A DNA stretch of 31,403 bases from NCBI GenBank assembly GCA_964453265.1, contig CAYVNU010000012.1, forward strand, positions 1 through 31,403, read 5' to 3'. Shown in pieces: positions 1 through 7,829 of the stretch. The notes under the pieces are model-generated. The model was given only the letters and a program-made list of their open reading frames with translations. It was not told the DNA's origin and did not search any database. Origin of the DNA: CAYVNU01 sp964453265 (lineage in GTDB: Bacteria > Patescibacteriota > Doudnabacteria > UBA920). The first letter of the stretch is position 1; each line of letters opens with the position of its first letter. The position numbers and the translations under genes are program-made.

Positions 1-433
1 AGCCGTTAATTTCGTAGACATACAAACTTCCCATACTTTCTAAATATGTGTCTTTAATGGTTAGTGATTTTATTTTGCCTTCGGCTTTTGCCTCGTACAA
101 ATTGTCGCAAGCATTCTGTCCGTCTTTTAATTCCACTGTAAAATTACTCTCCCCTTCCGGCGTAATAATTTTCATGTTCACCATGTTGCGGTGCGAAGTT
201 TCATTGGTGGATGATGAAAAACTAGGCGCCGGACGGGCAACATTTTCAAATTGAGTTTTAACTGTCTTTGCAACTTGCTTAACTATTTTCTCAGTTGAGC
301 TAGCTTTTTCAAGAATTTGGTTTACTTTTTCAACGTTTGGTAAAACCACTTGTGTATTTTGAACTTGTTGATGTTGATTAGCGCAAGAACTTGCCAATAA
401 ACAAAGGCATAAAATTATTATAATTTTCTTCAT
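1..433 (-). CDS. DUF4430-like lipoprotein, 3' end outside window
   Basis: The gene starts at ATG 433-431 and runs off the left edge, so about 144 residues are visible. The N-terminus is a lipoprotein signal: two lysines, a hydrophobic stretch, then a lipobox ASSC with Cys at about residue 17. A low-complexity Gln/Thr/Lys linker follows. The last 50 visible residues (ITPEGESNFTVELKDGQNAC and onward to LYVYEING) resemble the start of DUF4430, the transcobalamin-like C-terminal domain. It is probably anchored on the outer face of the cytoplasmic membrane. A second protein with the same kind of domain lies 850 bp away behind a cobalamin riboswitch, so the pair may work together in B12 capture; that is inference. 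The domain call rests on a partial sequence. Confidence 0.75.
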   Translation of the reverse strand, partial: MKKIIIILCLCLLASSCANQHQQVQNTQVVLPNVEKVNQILEKASSTEKIVKQVAKTVKTQFENVARPAPSFSSSTNETSHRNMVNMKIITPEGESNFTVELKDGQNACDNLYEAKAEGKIKSLTIKDTYLESMGSLYVYEING

Positions 434-439
434 AACAGT

Positions 440-958
440 TTACGAAATTTGTTTAACAATTTTTTCAATAACCATTTGGGTAGGATCTTCTGTATTTACA
501 GCAATAGCTCCATTTTCAAGAATTTTTTGTTCAAATGCTTTATAGGTGTCAAGCAAATATTCCTGCGCACTTTTATCTTGACCAAAAGGATTATCTGCCC
601 GTTCTTTAATTCTGTTTAAAAAAGTCTCCGGCTTGCATTGAAGCAAAATTATTTTATCAAAAAAACTTAAAAATTCTTCTTGGTTATCGGCAAGGCCGAG
701 AATAACTACAGATTCATTTTGGTTTATTAGCTGTTTTAGCTTTTCGATATTGCAAATCCAAGAGTGGGACTCAATAAATTCTCTGTCTAATTTTGCTTCA
801 TAATTTACAATTTTGCCGTCAATTTTATTTACCCAATGGCAAAGTCCCGGAACTTCGTCCAGACTGTAGGCCTTTATACCTTTTTGACTAAGTAAATTAG
901 CAATTGTGGTTTTACCGGTGCCGGAAACGCCGGTTATATAGACTTTTGTAATTTTCAT
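440..958 (-). CDS. Small P-loop kinase / AAA_17-type nucleotide kinase
   Basis: A 172-residue cytosolic protein with a Walker A motif GVSGTGKT at residues 10-17 near the N-terminus, as in adenylate-, shikimate- or gluconate-kinase-like enzymes. A central ILGLADN and a late Arg-rich helix (LNRIKERADNPFG) would suit a lid region. The substrate cannot be told. The open frame extends upstream to 1138, but that would run through the divergent riboswitch. ATG 958 gives the normal kinase N-terminus MKITKVYITG and lies 9 nt behind a TACAAT box (973-968), so I place the start there. It ends 6 bp before the start codon of the DUF4430 lipoprotein on the same strand, so the two are probably co-transcribed. 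Confidence 0.8.
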   Translation of the reverse strand: MKITKVYITGVSGTGKTTIANLLSQKGIKAYSLDEVPGLCHWVNKIDGKIVNYEAKLDREFIESHSWICNIEKLKQLINQNESVVILGLADNQEEFLSFFDKIILLQCKPETFLNRIKERADNPFGQDKSAQEYLLDTYKAFEQKILENGAIAVNTEDPTQMVIEKIVKQIS

Positions 959-979
959 AGTAGAAATATTGTACACTAT

Positions 980-1007
980 TTGACGAAATTTTAAATAGGT
1001 ATATAAT
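980..1007 (+). promoter_or_regulatory. Sigma-70-type promoter of the cobalamin riboswitch
   Basis: TTGACG at 980-985 and TATAAT at 1002-1007 are separated by 16 bp. Transcription would begin near 1014, just upstream of the first riboswitch helix. It lies back to back with the kinase promoter on the other strand. Confidence 0.75.
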
Positions 1008-1016
1008 TCGTTTACA

Positions 1017-1177
1017 ATTAAATAGTTTATTTGGGGAAATCCGGTTCGATTCCGGAGCTGTGCCGCAACTGTAATAAAATAGTGAATAGTTATCAGTGAG
1101 CAGTTATCAGAAAACTCTGACAACTGACCACTCATCACTGACCACTGTTTTGAGTCAGATTACCAATTAAATTTAAT
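1017..1177 (+). promoter_or_regulatory. Cobalamin (B12) riboswitch aptamer
   Basis: The conserved core is present in order: GGGGAAATCCGGTTCGATTC with a CCGG/CCGG hairpin, then the B12-box GTGCCGCAACTGTAA (about 1059-1074), a variable arm, and the closing GAGTCAGATTACC (1152-1164). The outer helix can be ATTAAAT (1018-1024) with ATTTAAT (1171-1177). This is the adenosylcobalamin-family aptamer pattern. It normally represses downstream genes when cobalamin is plentiful. The target is the 842-residue surface protein at 1289. The variable arm is filled by an unusual inverted repeat, listed separately. Confidence 0.9.
1081..1146. repeat. Imperfect inverted repeat filling the variable arm of the riboswitch
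   Basis: A 30-nt left arm (1081-1110) and a 30-nt right arm (1117-1146) pair at about 22 of 30 positions around a 6-nt loop. Each arm is built from shuffled copies of short words such as CAGTTATCAG and CAGTGA, so it looks like an expanded mini-repeat. It sits between the B12-box and the closing GAGTCAG segment, where cobalamin riboswitches tolerate variable stems. Confidence 0.7.
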
Positions 1178-1222
1178 CGGAATCCATTATTTTTTAGTGG
1201 GTTCCAAACTTCCCGAGCAGGA

Positions 1223-1270
1223 AATACCTTTTTGGTATTTTTTTAACCGCCCGGGAAAGGCGGTTTATTT
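1223..1270 (+). terminator. Tandem terminator hairpins of the riboswitch expression platform
   Basis: Hairpin 1 is AATACC-TTTTT-GGTATT followed by five T (1223-1244). Hairpin 2 follows immediately: AACCGCC-CGGGAAA-GGCGGTT with a TTTATTTATT tail (1245-1272). The loop CGGGAA of hairpin 2 (1252-1257) can pair with TTCCCG just upstream of hairpin 1 (about 1210-1215), which offers an alternative fold. Both hairpins precede the start codon at 1289, consistent with control by premature termination. Confidence 0.75.
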
Positions 1271-1288
1271 ATTAATGAGTCACAAAAT

Positions 1289-3817
1289 ATGAAAATACCA
1301 AAAATATTCTTGCCAATATTAGCGAGCTTTCTAGTATTGGTAGTACCTACTTTTAGTAAAGCAGACGACGCCCCGGCTCCGGTTAATATTAATTTTCAAG
1401 TTGAAGGTCCAGGTTCAACTATTTACAATCAAAACCTTACAGTCCCTGCATGCACAACGCCCAATAACGCTAGTTCTACGGTTAACGGGTTTTGCGCGTT
1501 TGATGCTGCTGGACTTACAACCGATGTCACCTGGCTTTCTTTTGGCGGTTTAGTAAATTCCATAAACGGAATTTCCGGCGACTCAAGCAACTTTTGGCTG
1601 TGGTTTTTAAATGGCGAACCTGCGGCTGTTGGTATGGATAGCTACATATTACAGCCGAATGATAAAATACTTTGGGCTTTGGGCAGACAACCTTTAAAAG
1701 TTTTTTTAAGCACAACATCGCCAAAAGTTAACGCGACCAGCACAGTTACAGTTTTGGGTTTTAACCCAAATAGTTTTGCATTTGAGCCGGTTGCCGGAGC
1801 CAGTATAGTTGGCACAGACTTAATTACTAGTGCAAATGGGTTTGCCGATATTATAGCGACATCTACTAATCCGCTAGTTATTTCTGTAATTGCCGATAAT
1901 TTTATACCTAGTCAAGAATTTACCATAACTCCAAAACCAGAAAGCGTAAATGTAATTATTCGCAATAATTCAACTACTGCCTTTTCCGGCAGTGTAGATT
2001 TACCAAATAGCGTTGCGCCAAATATTTTGGTAACGCCAAGTAATAGCACATCTACAGTAGAGATTTCTCCTAAAAGTATTTTGGGTATTTTAAAAAATTT
2101 AGAAACAACATCTTCTACTTTTAAAATTACCGACCTCGCCTACTTTAGCAGTTTTAATTCTTTTTTAGTTAATTGCGTAAGCGTACCCGCAAATTCAACA
2201 GCTCCCGACTGCTACAATTGGACTTATGCAATAAATAATTCTTTTCCCCAAATGGGCATAGACCAGGCAACAGTAAAAGACGGCGATACAATTTATTTTT
2301 TCTTTGGCTCTCCGCATAAAACCACTCTTTCTAAAACCACAGTAGCGATTGGCGAAACTTTTACTGCACGCGCAGAGCAATACGACCTTGCAACTGGCAA
2401 CTACATTCCTTTAACTGGTGTTACTTTGGGAGTAGGAAATTTTCAACCTGATTTTTCTTTTTCTGAAGTTGCAACTTCTACAGTTGACTCAAATGGAATT
2501 GCGAATTTTTCTATAAATACACTTGGGGCTTACGAAGTTGGTATAAAGGATGATTTTTATTTTCCAACTACGCAAATAAATATTACAGAACCTGTGTCTT
2601 CTTCGGGTGGTGGGGGAGGAGGGGGTTTAGGTACGCCCGCTAGTTTTAGTATTCCAAACGCTCTAAATTTTATTTCACTTTCGCAAAACCCGGACGGCTC
2701 TTTTGATTCTAGCCTAACTACAGGCTGGACTGCCATTGCTTTTTCTTCCAGTGACCCAGGTAGCGCTAAAGCCAAACTAAAAACCTATTTACAAAATTTT
2801 AAATATAGCCCCACCAGCATAACCGACTACGAACGTCATGCAATGGCTTTACAGGCTTTGGGCATTAACCCCTACTCCGGAACACAAACCGATTACATAA
2901 CTCCAATAGTAAATGCTTTTGACGGCACGCAAATTGGCGACACAAGTTTAGAAACTGACGACATATTTGCAATTTTCCCCCTCACCCATGCCGGATACAC
3001 CGGCAGTGATGAAATTATTAAAAAAGAAATTGCTTACATAATTTCTAAACAAAAACCTAACGGTTCTTGGAATGACAGTGTGGATGTAACAGCCGCAGCA
3101 GTTATGGCCATTGGTCCTTACTTTCAAACTCCCGGCTATACTACAGCTACAGGCAAGGCCTTTGGATATTTAGCCTCTACCCAGAACCAAGATGGCGGCT
3201 GGGGTAATGCAGATTCCACTTCCTGGGTGGTAACTATGTTAACTGCGGTAAAAGAAGGTGACCCAAGCCATTTTAAAAATCTTGTAAATTCTTCCGGTCT
3301 TTCGGGTATGGACTATTTAACCAAAAACCAAAATGCTGATGGATCTGTAAACAGCGCAAACAAAACTTGGAGTACAAGTTATGCGGTTACTGCTGCTTCA
3401 GGTAAAAGTTGGCTGAGTGTTTTAAATAATTTTTCTAAACCTGTTTTAAGTAGTCGGAATAGCGGGGGAGGGAGTATAGGCGGTACTGTACTGGGCACTT
3501 CCACTTTAGCTAATTTACCAATTATTACTTCTACATCAACCCCAAGTACAACAACACCCTCTACTATTAGTACTACCACTCCAACTATAATAGAGGCTAT
3601 TAAACCCACAACCACGCCCGAAGTGTTGCCACTACCCAAGCCAAAAGTAAATAAAATAAAAACTGTCATAAAGCCAAAAGTTGTGGCTGTAACTTCTCCG
3701 TCAGTTGGCGGACAGGAGCCTGTTATAAATAAAGCTGATAATACCGAACCCCCCAAACCCAATTGGTTTATAAAAACCCTAACTTCCATAAGCTCTTTCT
3801 TTTATAAGTTATTTTAA
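1289..3817 (+). CDS. Secreted transcobalamin-like protein (DUF4430-like domains plus alpha-toroid)
   Basis: 842 residues. A signal peptide (residues 1-25, ending SKA) is followed by a DUF4430-like domain (about 33-135; SFGGLVNSINGI, then WLWFLNGEPA), an Ig-like segment (135-215), a second DUF4430-like domain (220-342; CYNWTYAINN), another Ig-like segment (345-433), a Gly7 hinge, and an alpha/alpha-toroid (455-730). The toroid has prenyltransferase/squalene-cyclase-type repeats: NPDGSF, KPNGSW, NQDGGW and NADGSV. A Thr/Pro-rich stalk (745-815) and a short hydrophobic aromatic C-terminus follow. Animal transcobalamin and intrinsic factor hold cobalamin between exactly such a toroid and a DUF4430 domain. 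With the B12 riboswitch directly upstream, a cobalamin-binding surface protein is the best reading. B12 binding itself is inference. I see no ribosome-binding site. A relic of a paralogue lies at 17519-17805. Confidence 0.85.
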   Translation: MKIPKIFLPILASFLVLVVPTFSKADDAPAPVNINFQVEGPGSTIYNQNLTVPACTTPNNASSTVNGFCAFDAAGLTTDVTWLSFGGLVNSINGISGDSSNFWLWFLNGEPAAVGMDSYILQPNDKILWALGRQPLKVFLSTTSPKVNATSTVTVLGFNPNSFAFEPVAGASIVGTDLITSANGFADIIATSTNPLVISVIADNFIPSQEFTITPKPESVNVIIRNNSTTAFSGSVDLPNSVAPNILVTPSNSTSTVEISPKSILGILKNLETTSSTFKITDLAYFSSFNSFLVNCVSVPANSTAPDCYNWTYAINNSFPQMGIDQATVKDGDTIYFFFGSPHKTTLSKTTVAIGETFTARAEQYDLATGNYIPLTGVTLGVGNFQPDFSFSEVATSTVDSNGIANFSINTLGAYEVGIKDDFYFPTTQINITEPVSSSGGGGGGGLGTPASFSIPNALNFISLSQNPDGSFDSSLTTGWTAIAFSSSDPGSAKAKLKTYLQNFKYSPTSITDYERHAMALQALGINPYSGTQTDYITPIVNAFDGTQIGDTSLETDDIFAIFPLTHAGYTGSDEIIKKEIAYIISKQKPNGSWNDSVDVTAAAVMAIGPYFQTPGYTTATGKAFGYLASTQNQDGGWGNADSTSWVVTMLTAVKEGDPSHFKNLVNSSGLSGMDYLTKNQNADGSVNSANKTWSTSYAVTAASGKSWLSVLNNFSKPVLSSRNSGGGSIGGTVLGTSTLANLPIITSTSTPSTTTPSTISTTTPTIIEAIKPTTTPEVLPLPKPKVNKIKTVIKPKVVAVTSPSVGGQEPVINKADNTEPPKPNWFIKTLTSISSFFYKLF

Positions 3818-3821
3818 ATAT

Positions 3822-3853
3822 AAAAAAGTATATACCTAGGTATATACTTTTTT
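3822..3853. terminator. Bidirectional terminator, perfect palindrome
   Basis: A 32-bp perfect palindrome centred on CCTAGG, with A6 on the left and T6 on the right. It sits between the plus-strand B12 protein gene and the convergent minus-strand gene and can terminate both. Confidence 0.9.
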
Positions 3854-3920
3854 ATTGGTGAAATTTATTTTATCTATGTGGGCAGCCGGCCCAGCAGCAG
3901 GGACGCCGTTTGGCTTTAGC

Positions 3921-4886
3921 TTATGAAGGAATGCATTTTAAATATTTTATTGCTTCAAGACAATTTTTGACAAAGAATTTTTCAATTTCTGTCAGACCAT
4001 CTTGTTTCATAAATTCTTTGATTTCAGACCAGGGATAGTCTTCATCGTCTATAGCAAGATTGTTATTTTCAAAAAAACCGTAAGTTAAGGGCGCGTTATT
4101 TTTTAAAACATTTTTAAATATTTCAAGTAAGCTACTTGGATTAAGACCGTTGTTTTCTATATGATTAAAAACACCAAAGTCATATTTTTGTCTATTTACA
4201 CTCATTAAATCTCTACTTATATCCCATGCTGCTATTAGTTGATTTTTATTTCTTTCTCGCTCCGTCCACAACTCTTCACTTTGACTTTGCTCGCTTGTTA
4301 CCAAATGTCGAAGGTAAGCTATATTATAAGATTTACGGTTAAAATAATTTAAAATCTCCCTGTCAAAGGTTTGTTGGTCAGGATTTAAAGCAAGCTTTAA
4401 TTCCAACATTGGCAGCTCTTTTATTTCTGGTGATATGTGCGGGTCGTAAATTCTTATAATTTCTTCGGCTTGGGATAAAAATTTACTCATCGTTTCAGTT
4501 ACTTGCTCTTTGCTTTGCGGGTCTTCTATTAGCAGTACTACTTTTGGCCAATATACTTCGTCAATGAAATTATCAAGAATGCGTATTGCGGCGGCAGACA
4601 AGAATTCTCTGCTTTTTATATCTATTGCTTGATTGGAGTAATTCTCCCCAGCCAGGTTGATAATATAAGAATAATTGAGTTCTATTTGTTCTAAATCTGG
4701 TAAATGATAGTAGGCGGATAATTTAGGAAAAAATTTTCTAATACATTCCATTAAATCTTTGCATAATTGGTCAAATTCTTCTCGTTCACTTGCTTCAACT
4801 ATTTCTTGCACATTTCTACCAGGCACATAAAAATCACCAGTTTGTTCTGTAAAGTACCCTTGACCGCTATAAGAATCCTTTTTCAT
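3921..4886 (-). CDS. Hypothetical protein, 321 residues
   Basis: I do not recognise the family. The protein is acidic, rich in Glu, Asn, Ile and Leu, has no signal peptide or membrane segment, and is predicted to be mainly helical and cytosolic. No catalytic motif stands out. It starts 7 bp after the stop codon of the YdeI-like gene on the same strand, so the two probably form an operon. It ends facing the bidirectional terminator at 3822-3853. Confidence 0.7.
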   Translation of the reverse strand: MKKDSYSGQGYFTEQTGDFYVPGRNVQEIVEASEREEFDQLCKDLMECIRKFFPKLSAYYHLPDLEQIELNYSYIINLAGENYSNQAIDIKSREFLSAAAIRILDNFIDEVYWPKVVLLIEDPQSKEQVTETMSKFLSQAEEIIRIYDPHISPEIKELPMLELKLALNPDQQTFDREILNYFNRKSYNIAYLRHLVTSEQSQSEELWTERERNKNQLIAAWDISRDLMSVNRQKYDFGVFNHIENNGLNPSSLLEIFKNVLKNNAPLTYGFFENNNLAIDDEDYPWSEIKEFMKQDGLTEIEKFFVKNCLEAIKYLKCIPS

Positions 4887-4893
4887 AAGTTTA

Positions 4894-5175
4894 TTATTTT
4901 TGTTTACTAAGCGCCCATTTAACCGAAGGACTTAAGGCTTTACGGCGGTGTATGCAGCCTATCCAGCAACACGGCCTGCGCATGCCGCTGGACATTTTAG
5001 AAATGCCTTTTTGTATGCGTATGTTTCTGGTTTCTTCCAGTTTGCCCGAAGTTACCCAGCATATCCATTCGTTTTTAGCTAAGGGGGTTATGTCTTCCCA
5101 AACTGCCTTCGCTTTAGGCGAAGCAAAAATCGCTTTTTTTAAATCTGCCGGAAGTTTGTGTAGGTTTTCTCTCAT
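4894..5175 (-). CDS. YdeI/OmpD-associated family protein
   Basis: A 93-residue protein with the family features LKKAIFASPKAKAVWEDITP and WICWVTSGKLEETR, then the basic/Cys segment RRPCCWIGCIHR near the C-terminus. The family is small, cytosolic and of poorly defined function (linked to resistance to cationic peptides in some bacteria). An upstream in-frame ATG at 5211 exists, but ATG 5175 gives the typical N-terminus and stands 6 nt behind TATGAT (5187-5182), suggesting a nearly leaderless message. Confidence 0.75.
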   Translation of the reverse strand: MRENLHKLPADLKKAIFASPKAKAVWEDITPLAKNEWICWVTSGKLEETRNIRIQKGISKMSSGMRRPCCWIGCIHRRKALSPSVKWALSKQK

Positions 5176-5284
5176 AAGGAAATCATACCTTAAAAAGGTA
5201 AAATATTCCACTGGAAAATTTTTAAAATAAATTGTACAAAATTACCGTTTAAATGATACAATATCTCATATTAAATATATAAAT

Positions 5285-6517
5285 ATGAACAAAAAAACTA
5301 TAATTGCTTCTGGAGTTGCCTTAGCAGCAATTGTTGCAGGCGTAATATTTACCTTGCAAAATTTTGATGCAGAAAAAATTGCGTGTAACGATATAAGCTC
5401 CACCCGCACAGAGCTGCAGTCTTTATACGACTCCGGAGTAAATGCCAGCGTACAAATTTACGCGGACGAAAAAGCGCAGGCAGATGAACGCTTAAGTCAG
5501 TGTTTAAACGCAAAGCCAGTAGACCCGTGCGCGGACTTACAAAGTACGCGCGACGCTGCGGTAAAGGCTTTTAACGACATAGTTTCTCCGCCGGACAATG
5601 CTCCTTACGCAGAGTTTCAAGTTTATTTTAAAAAACGCGACGACGCGTATAACAATTATAAAAAAGCCAAAGACGCTTTAGACCAATGCCGCGCACAAAA
5701 CCCGCCTAAGGCCGATGTGCCCTATGAAAAGTCTGACACCAAAGCCTGCTTTACCGCGTACGATGCTTCTATAGAAAGTATGCGCTCTAAATTTGAAAGT
5801 GACACGCAAACAATGCGCGTAGCTTTAAAAGCAGCTTTTACTTCCTTAGATGCCAGAGAAAAAGCTTGTCATCCGCCCAAAGGCAAAGAGCAATTTACAG
5901 ACAAAACTCTTAGCCAAGGTGCAGTGGAAGGCCATGTTCCTGAAGACTTAGTAAGCTGCCAGCATATAAGCGAAAACTCAGACCCGGAACTGTTAACACT
6001 TCGCAATAGAGCTGCTGCCATTCCGGGTGAAATTCAAATCGCGCAAACTAGCATAGACAATATTAAAAAGCGCATGGGTCCTTTACAGCAAGCTTTAAGA
6101 GATGTAGATACTTACATTCCTCCCGAAAGTACTAAAACCCAGTTCGAAGGAACTTTAAATGCGCTTAGAGCAGAACGTAAAGTGACAATAGATTCTTCTC
6201 TTGAATTTTATAACAACATGCTCGCAAAAAGACAAGCGGAAAAAACCGCTTTAGAAAAAGAACTTAGCGATGTTAATGCTAAAATTGCTGCCAGGCTTGC
6301 GCAAATAAATAAAGAAAACCAGGAAAAAAGTAAAAAATACCCAACAGCGGTTCATCAAGCTAAACCTGACAAGTGCGCCTACTACCATTGTCATGGTATG
6401 ATTTGCGGCAGGCCTGACCCTGCGCATGACAGCTGCGGCCAAGGCGCCACCACCGAGGCCGATGTAGACTGTAAACTCTTTTTAGACTCTTACTTTAAAG
6501 CAGCGGGAGCTAAATAA
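5285..6517 (+). CDS. Membrane-anchored coiled-coil protein with Cys-rich tail, unknown function
   Basis: 410 residues. An N-terminal signal anchor (about 5-23, KKTIIASGVALAAIVAGVIF) is followed by an extracytoplasmic helical region rich in Ala, Lys and Asp with regularly spaced single cysteines (for example TRTELQSLYDSG, QCLNAKP, ACFTAYDAS). A likely coiled coil lies around 240-345. The C-terminal 55 residues hold a Cys/His cluster (CAYYHCHGMICG, then DSCG and DCK) that could form disulfides or bind metal. No family recognised. The -10-like TACAAT at about 5256 gives it a short leader without a clear ribosome-binding site. Confidence 0.7.
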   Translation: MNKKTIIASGVALAAIVAGVIFTLQNFDAEKIACNDISSTRTELQSLYDSGVNASVQIYADEKAQADERLSQCLNAKPVDPCADLQSTRDAAVKAFNDIVSPPDNAPYAEFQVYFKKRDDAYNNYKKAKDALDQCRAQNPPKADVPYEKSDTKACFTAYDASIESMRSKFESDTQTMRVALKAAFTSLDAREKACHPPKGKEQFTDKTLSQGAVEGHVPEDLVSCQHISENSDPELLTLRNRAAAIPGEIQIAQTSIDNIKKRMGPLQQALRDVDTYIPPESTKTQFEGTLNALRAERKVTIDSSLEFYNNMLAKRQAEKTALEKELSDVNAKIAARLAQINKENQEKSKKYPTAVHQAKPDKCAYYHCHGMICGRPDPAHDSCGQGATTEADVDCKLFLDSYFKAAGAK

Positions 6518-6555
6518 TTTTTTGTCTTTGAATTATAAAACGGCAAAATTTTAGT

Positions 6556-6665
6556 GTTCGACCTTCCGCCAAAGGCGGATAAATGTGGAGAACCCTTCAC
6601 TTCGTTCAGGGCAGGCTCTAAAATTTTTGCTTAGACGTTCAATTTTGTTCTCCATAAAGTCGAAC
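6556..6665. repeat. Nested inverted repeats in the 6518-6717 intergenic region
   Basis: GTTCGAC (6556-6562) pairs with GTCGAAC (6659-6665), and inside it TGGAGAAC (6586-6593) pairs with GTTCTCCA (6647-6654). Local hairpins TCCGCC-AAA-GGCGGA (6565-6579) and CCCT...AGGG lie within. The whole can fold as one long branched stem. It could be an RNA element, a decayed mobile repeat, or both. No promoter is evident. Confidence 0.55.
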
Positions 6666-6717
6666 AATATTGAGTTTCATAATTCAAGAAATAAAGAAGA
6701 ACTGGAGAAAATATTAT

Positions 6718-6897
6718 ATGATGAAAATGCTTAAACAATTTTTTATCCCGCAACCCAAGAAGAAAGATTTTTCTTCATTTTTTAATCATGCCTCTATGGA
6801 AGATCAAAAAAAGCTAATGGAAGAAGTCGCCCGTAAAGCCAACCAAGACCAGCGGGATTTAGTTGAACAATACGAACAAACAAAAAAACCGGCATAA
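6718..6897 (+). CDS. Small charged hypothetical protein
   Basis: 59 residues, MMKMLKQFFIPQPKKKDFSS then a Lys/Glu/Gln-rich helix. No membrane segment and no recognised family. I chose ATG 6718 because GGAG (6704-6707) lies 10 nt upstream; a TTG start at 6670 is open but would read through a repeat. ATG 6721 is equally possible. The stop codon lies in the stem-loop of the following terminator. Confidence 0.6.
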   Translation: MMKMLKQFFIPQPKKKDFSSFFNHASMEDQKKLMEEVARKANQDQRDLVEQYEQTKKPA

Positions 6898-6910
6898 TTG
6901 CCGGTTTTTT
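6882..6910 (+). terminator. Rho-independent terminator overlapping the stop codon
   Basis: AAAACCGGC-ATAATT-GCCGGTTTTTT; the TAA of the preceding gene is inside the loop. Confidence 0.9.
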
Positions 6911-7002
6911 CATAATGTGTAAATTCTGTCTTAAATAATACATAAAGCTTTAATTGTGTTACTATTAGGTATAGATAGTTAGAAAATTATATAAAAATAT
7001 AT

Positions 7003-7650
7003 ATGCATGTAGCATCACCAGAAGCAGAAGAAACATCAGAAGCAAAAGTAGTAGGATTACCAGAAGCAGAAAAACCACCGGTAGTTAAAAAAACACCTGA
7101 ACAAATAGAAGCAGAAAAACTAGCTGCGGAAAGAATAAAAACGCTGAGAAAACTTGATATAGACGCTCTAAGAATTCTGCGCCAAGGAGTGCGGCCCATT
7201 AGGGTTTATTATTCAGATATACACGCCATAGAAAAATTGGGGGGAAAAATGAGTGACATGTATGATGTTTTAAATAGTCTTATAGGACAAATGGATCCTA
7301 AATTAAAAGAGCCTAATTTAAGGGAAAAATCATCGACGAGAGTTGATTTGCAAAAAGAAGTAGTAGCATCACTAGAAGTAAAAGAACCACCGGTAGTTAA
7401 AAAAACACCTGAACAAATAGTTGGAGAAAAACTAGCTGCGGAAAGAATAGAAACGTTAAACGGACTTGATCTTGAAGCTCTTATAGTTCTGCGCGACGGA
7501 GCGAGGCCCGCTAACATTTATTATTCAGACAGACATGACATAGAAGATTTAAATGAAAAAAAACGTAAAATGTATGTTGTTTTAAATACTCTTATAGGGG
7601 AAAGAGACCCTCAACTGGCAGAGCCTAAAAGAGAGAAAAAAGCGGCGTAA
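7003..7650 (+). CDS. Protein of two tandem repeated domains, unknown function
   Basis: 215 residues made of two about 90-residue copies. Each copy begins with PPVVKKTPEQI, continues EKLAAERI.TL..LD..AL..LR.G.RP..(I/V)YYSD.H.IE, and ends VLN(S/T)LIG..DP.L.EP. The 5' part of each copy is also nearly identical at DNA level (about 7074-7140 and 7386-7450), so the duplication is fairly recent. Cytosolic, charged, no known family. No ribosome-binding site precedes ATG 7003, and TATATAAAAATATAT lies directly upstream. Confidence 0.65.
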   Translation: MHVASPEAEETSEAKVVGLPEAEKPPVVKKTPEQIEAEKLAAERIKTLRKLDIDALRILRQGVRPIRVYYSDIHAIEKLGGKMSDMYDVLNSLIGQMDPKLKEPNLREKSSTRVDLQKEVVASLEVKEPPVVKKTPEQIVGEKLAAERIETLNGLDLEALIVLRDGARPANIYYSDRHDIEDLNEKKRKMYVVLNTLIGERDPQLAEPKREKKAA

Positions 7651-7769
7651 GCTAACTTGGGAAAATAATTGGAGTATTTTTAAGGAATCCTTCTCCCGCA
7701 TCGAGTACGGGTCTGGATGGTTACTGGTAAACTAATTTCATACACAAAATTGGTTAATGAAAACAAACA

Positions 7770-7797
7770 AAAGAGCCTGTATTAACAGGCTCTTTTT
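7770..7797. terminator. Bidirectional terminator
   Basis: AAAGAGCCTGT-ATTA-ACAGGCTCTTTTT. It lies between the plus-strand repeat protein and the convergent DUF4386 gene. Longer flanking sequences (ACTGGTAAACTAATTT and AATTTAGTTACCAGT) extend the inverted repeat. Confidence 0.85.
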
Positions 7798-7829
7798 ATT
7801 TTATCACCAACCAATTTAGTTACCAGTCG

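Noticed and set aside
959..1138. N-terminal extension of the kinase to 232 residues
   Set aside because: The extra codons are the antisense of the riboswitch and its inverted repeat. ATG 958 gives a normal P-loop kinase start.
4952..5230. Plus-strand frame opposite the YdeI-like gene
   Set aside because: It is the antisense of a gene with clear family motifs.
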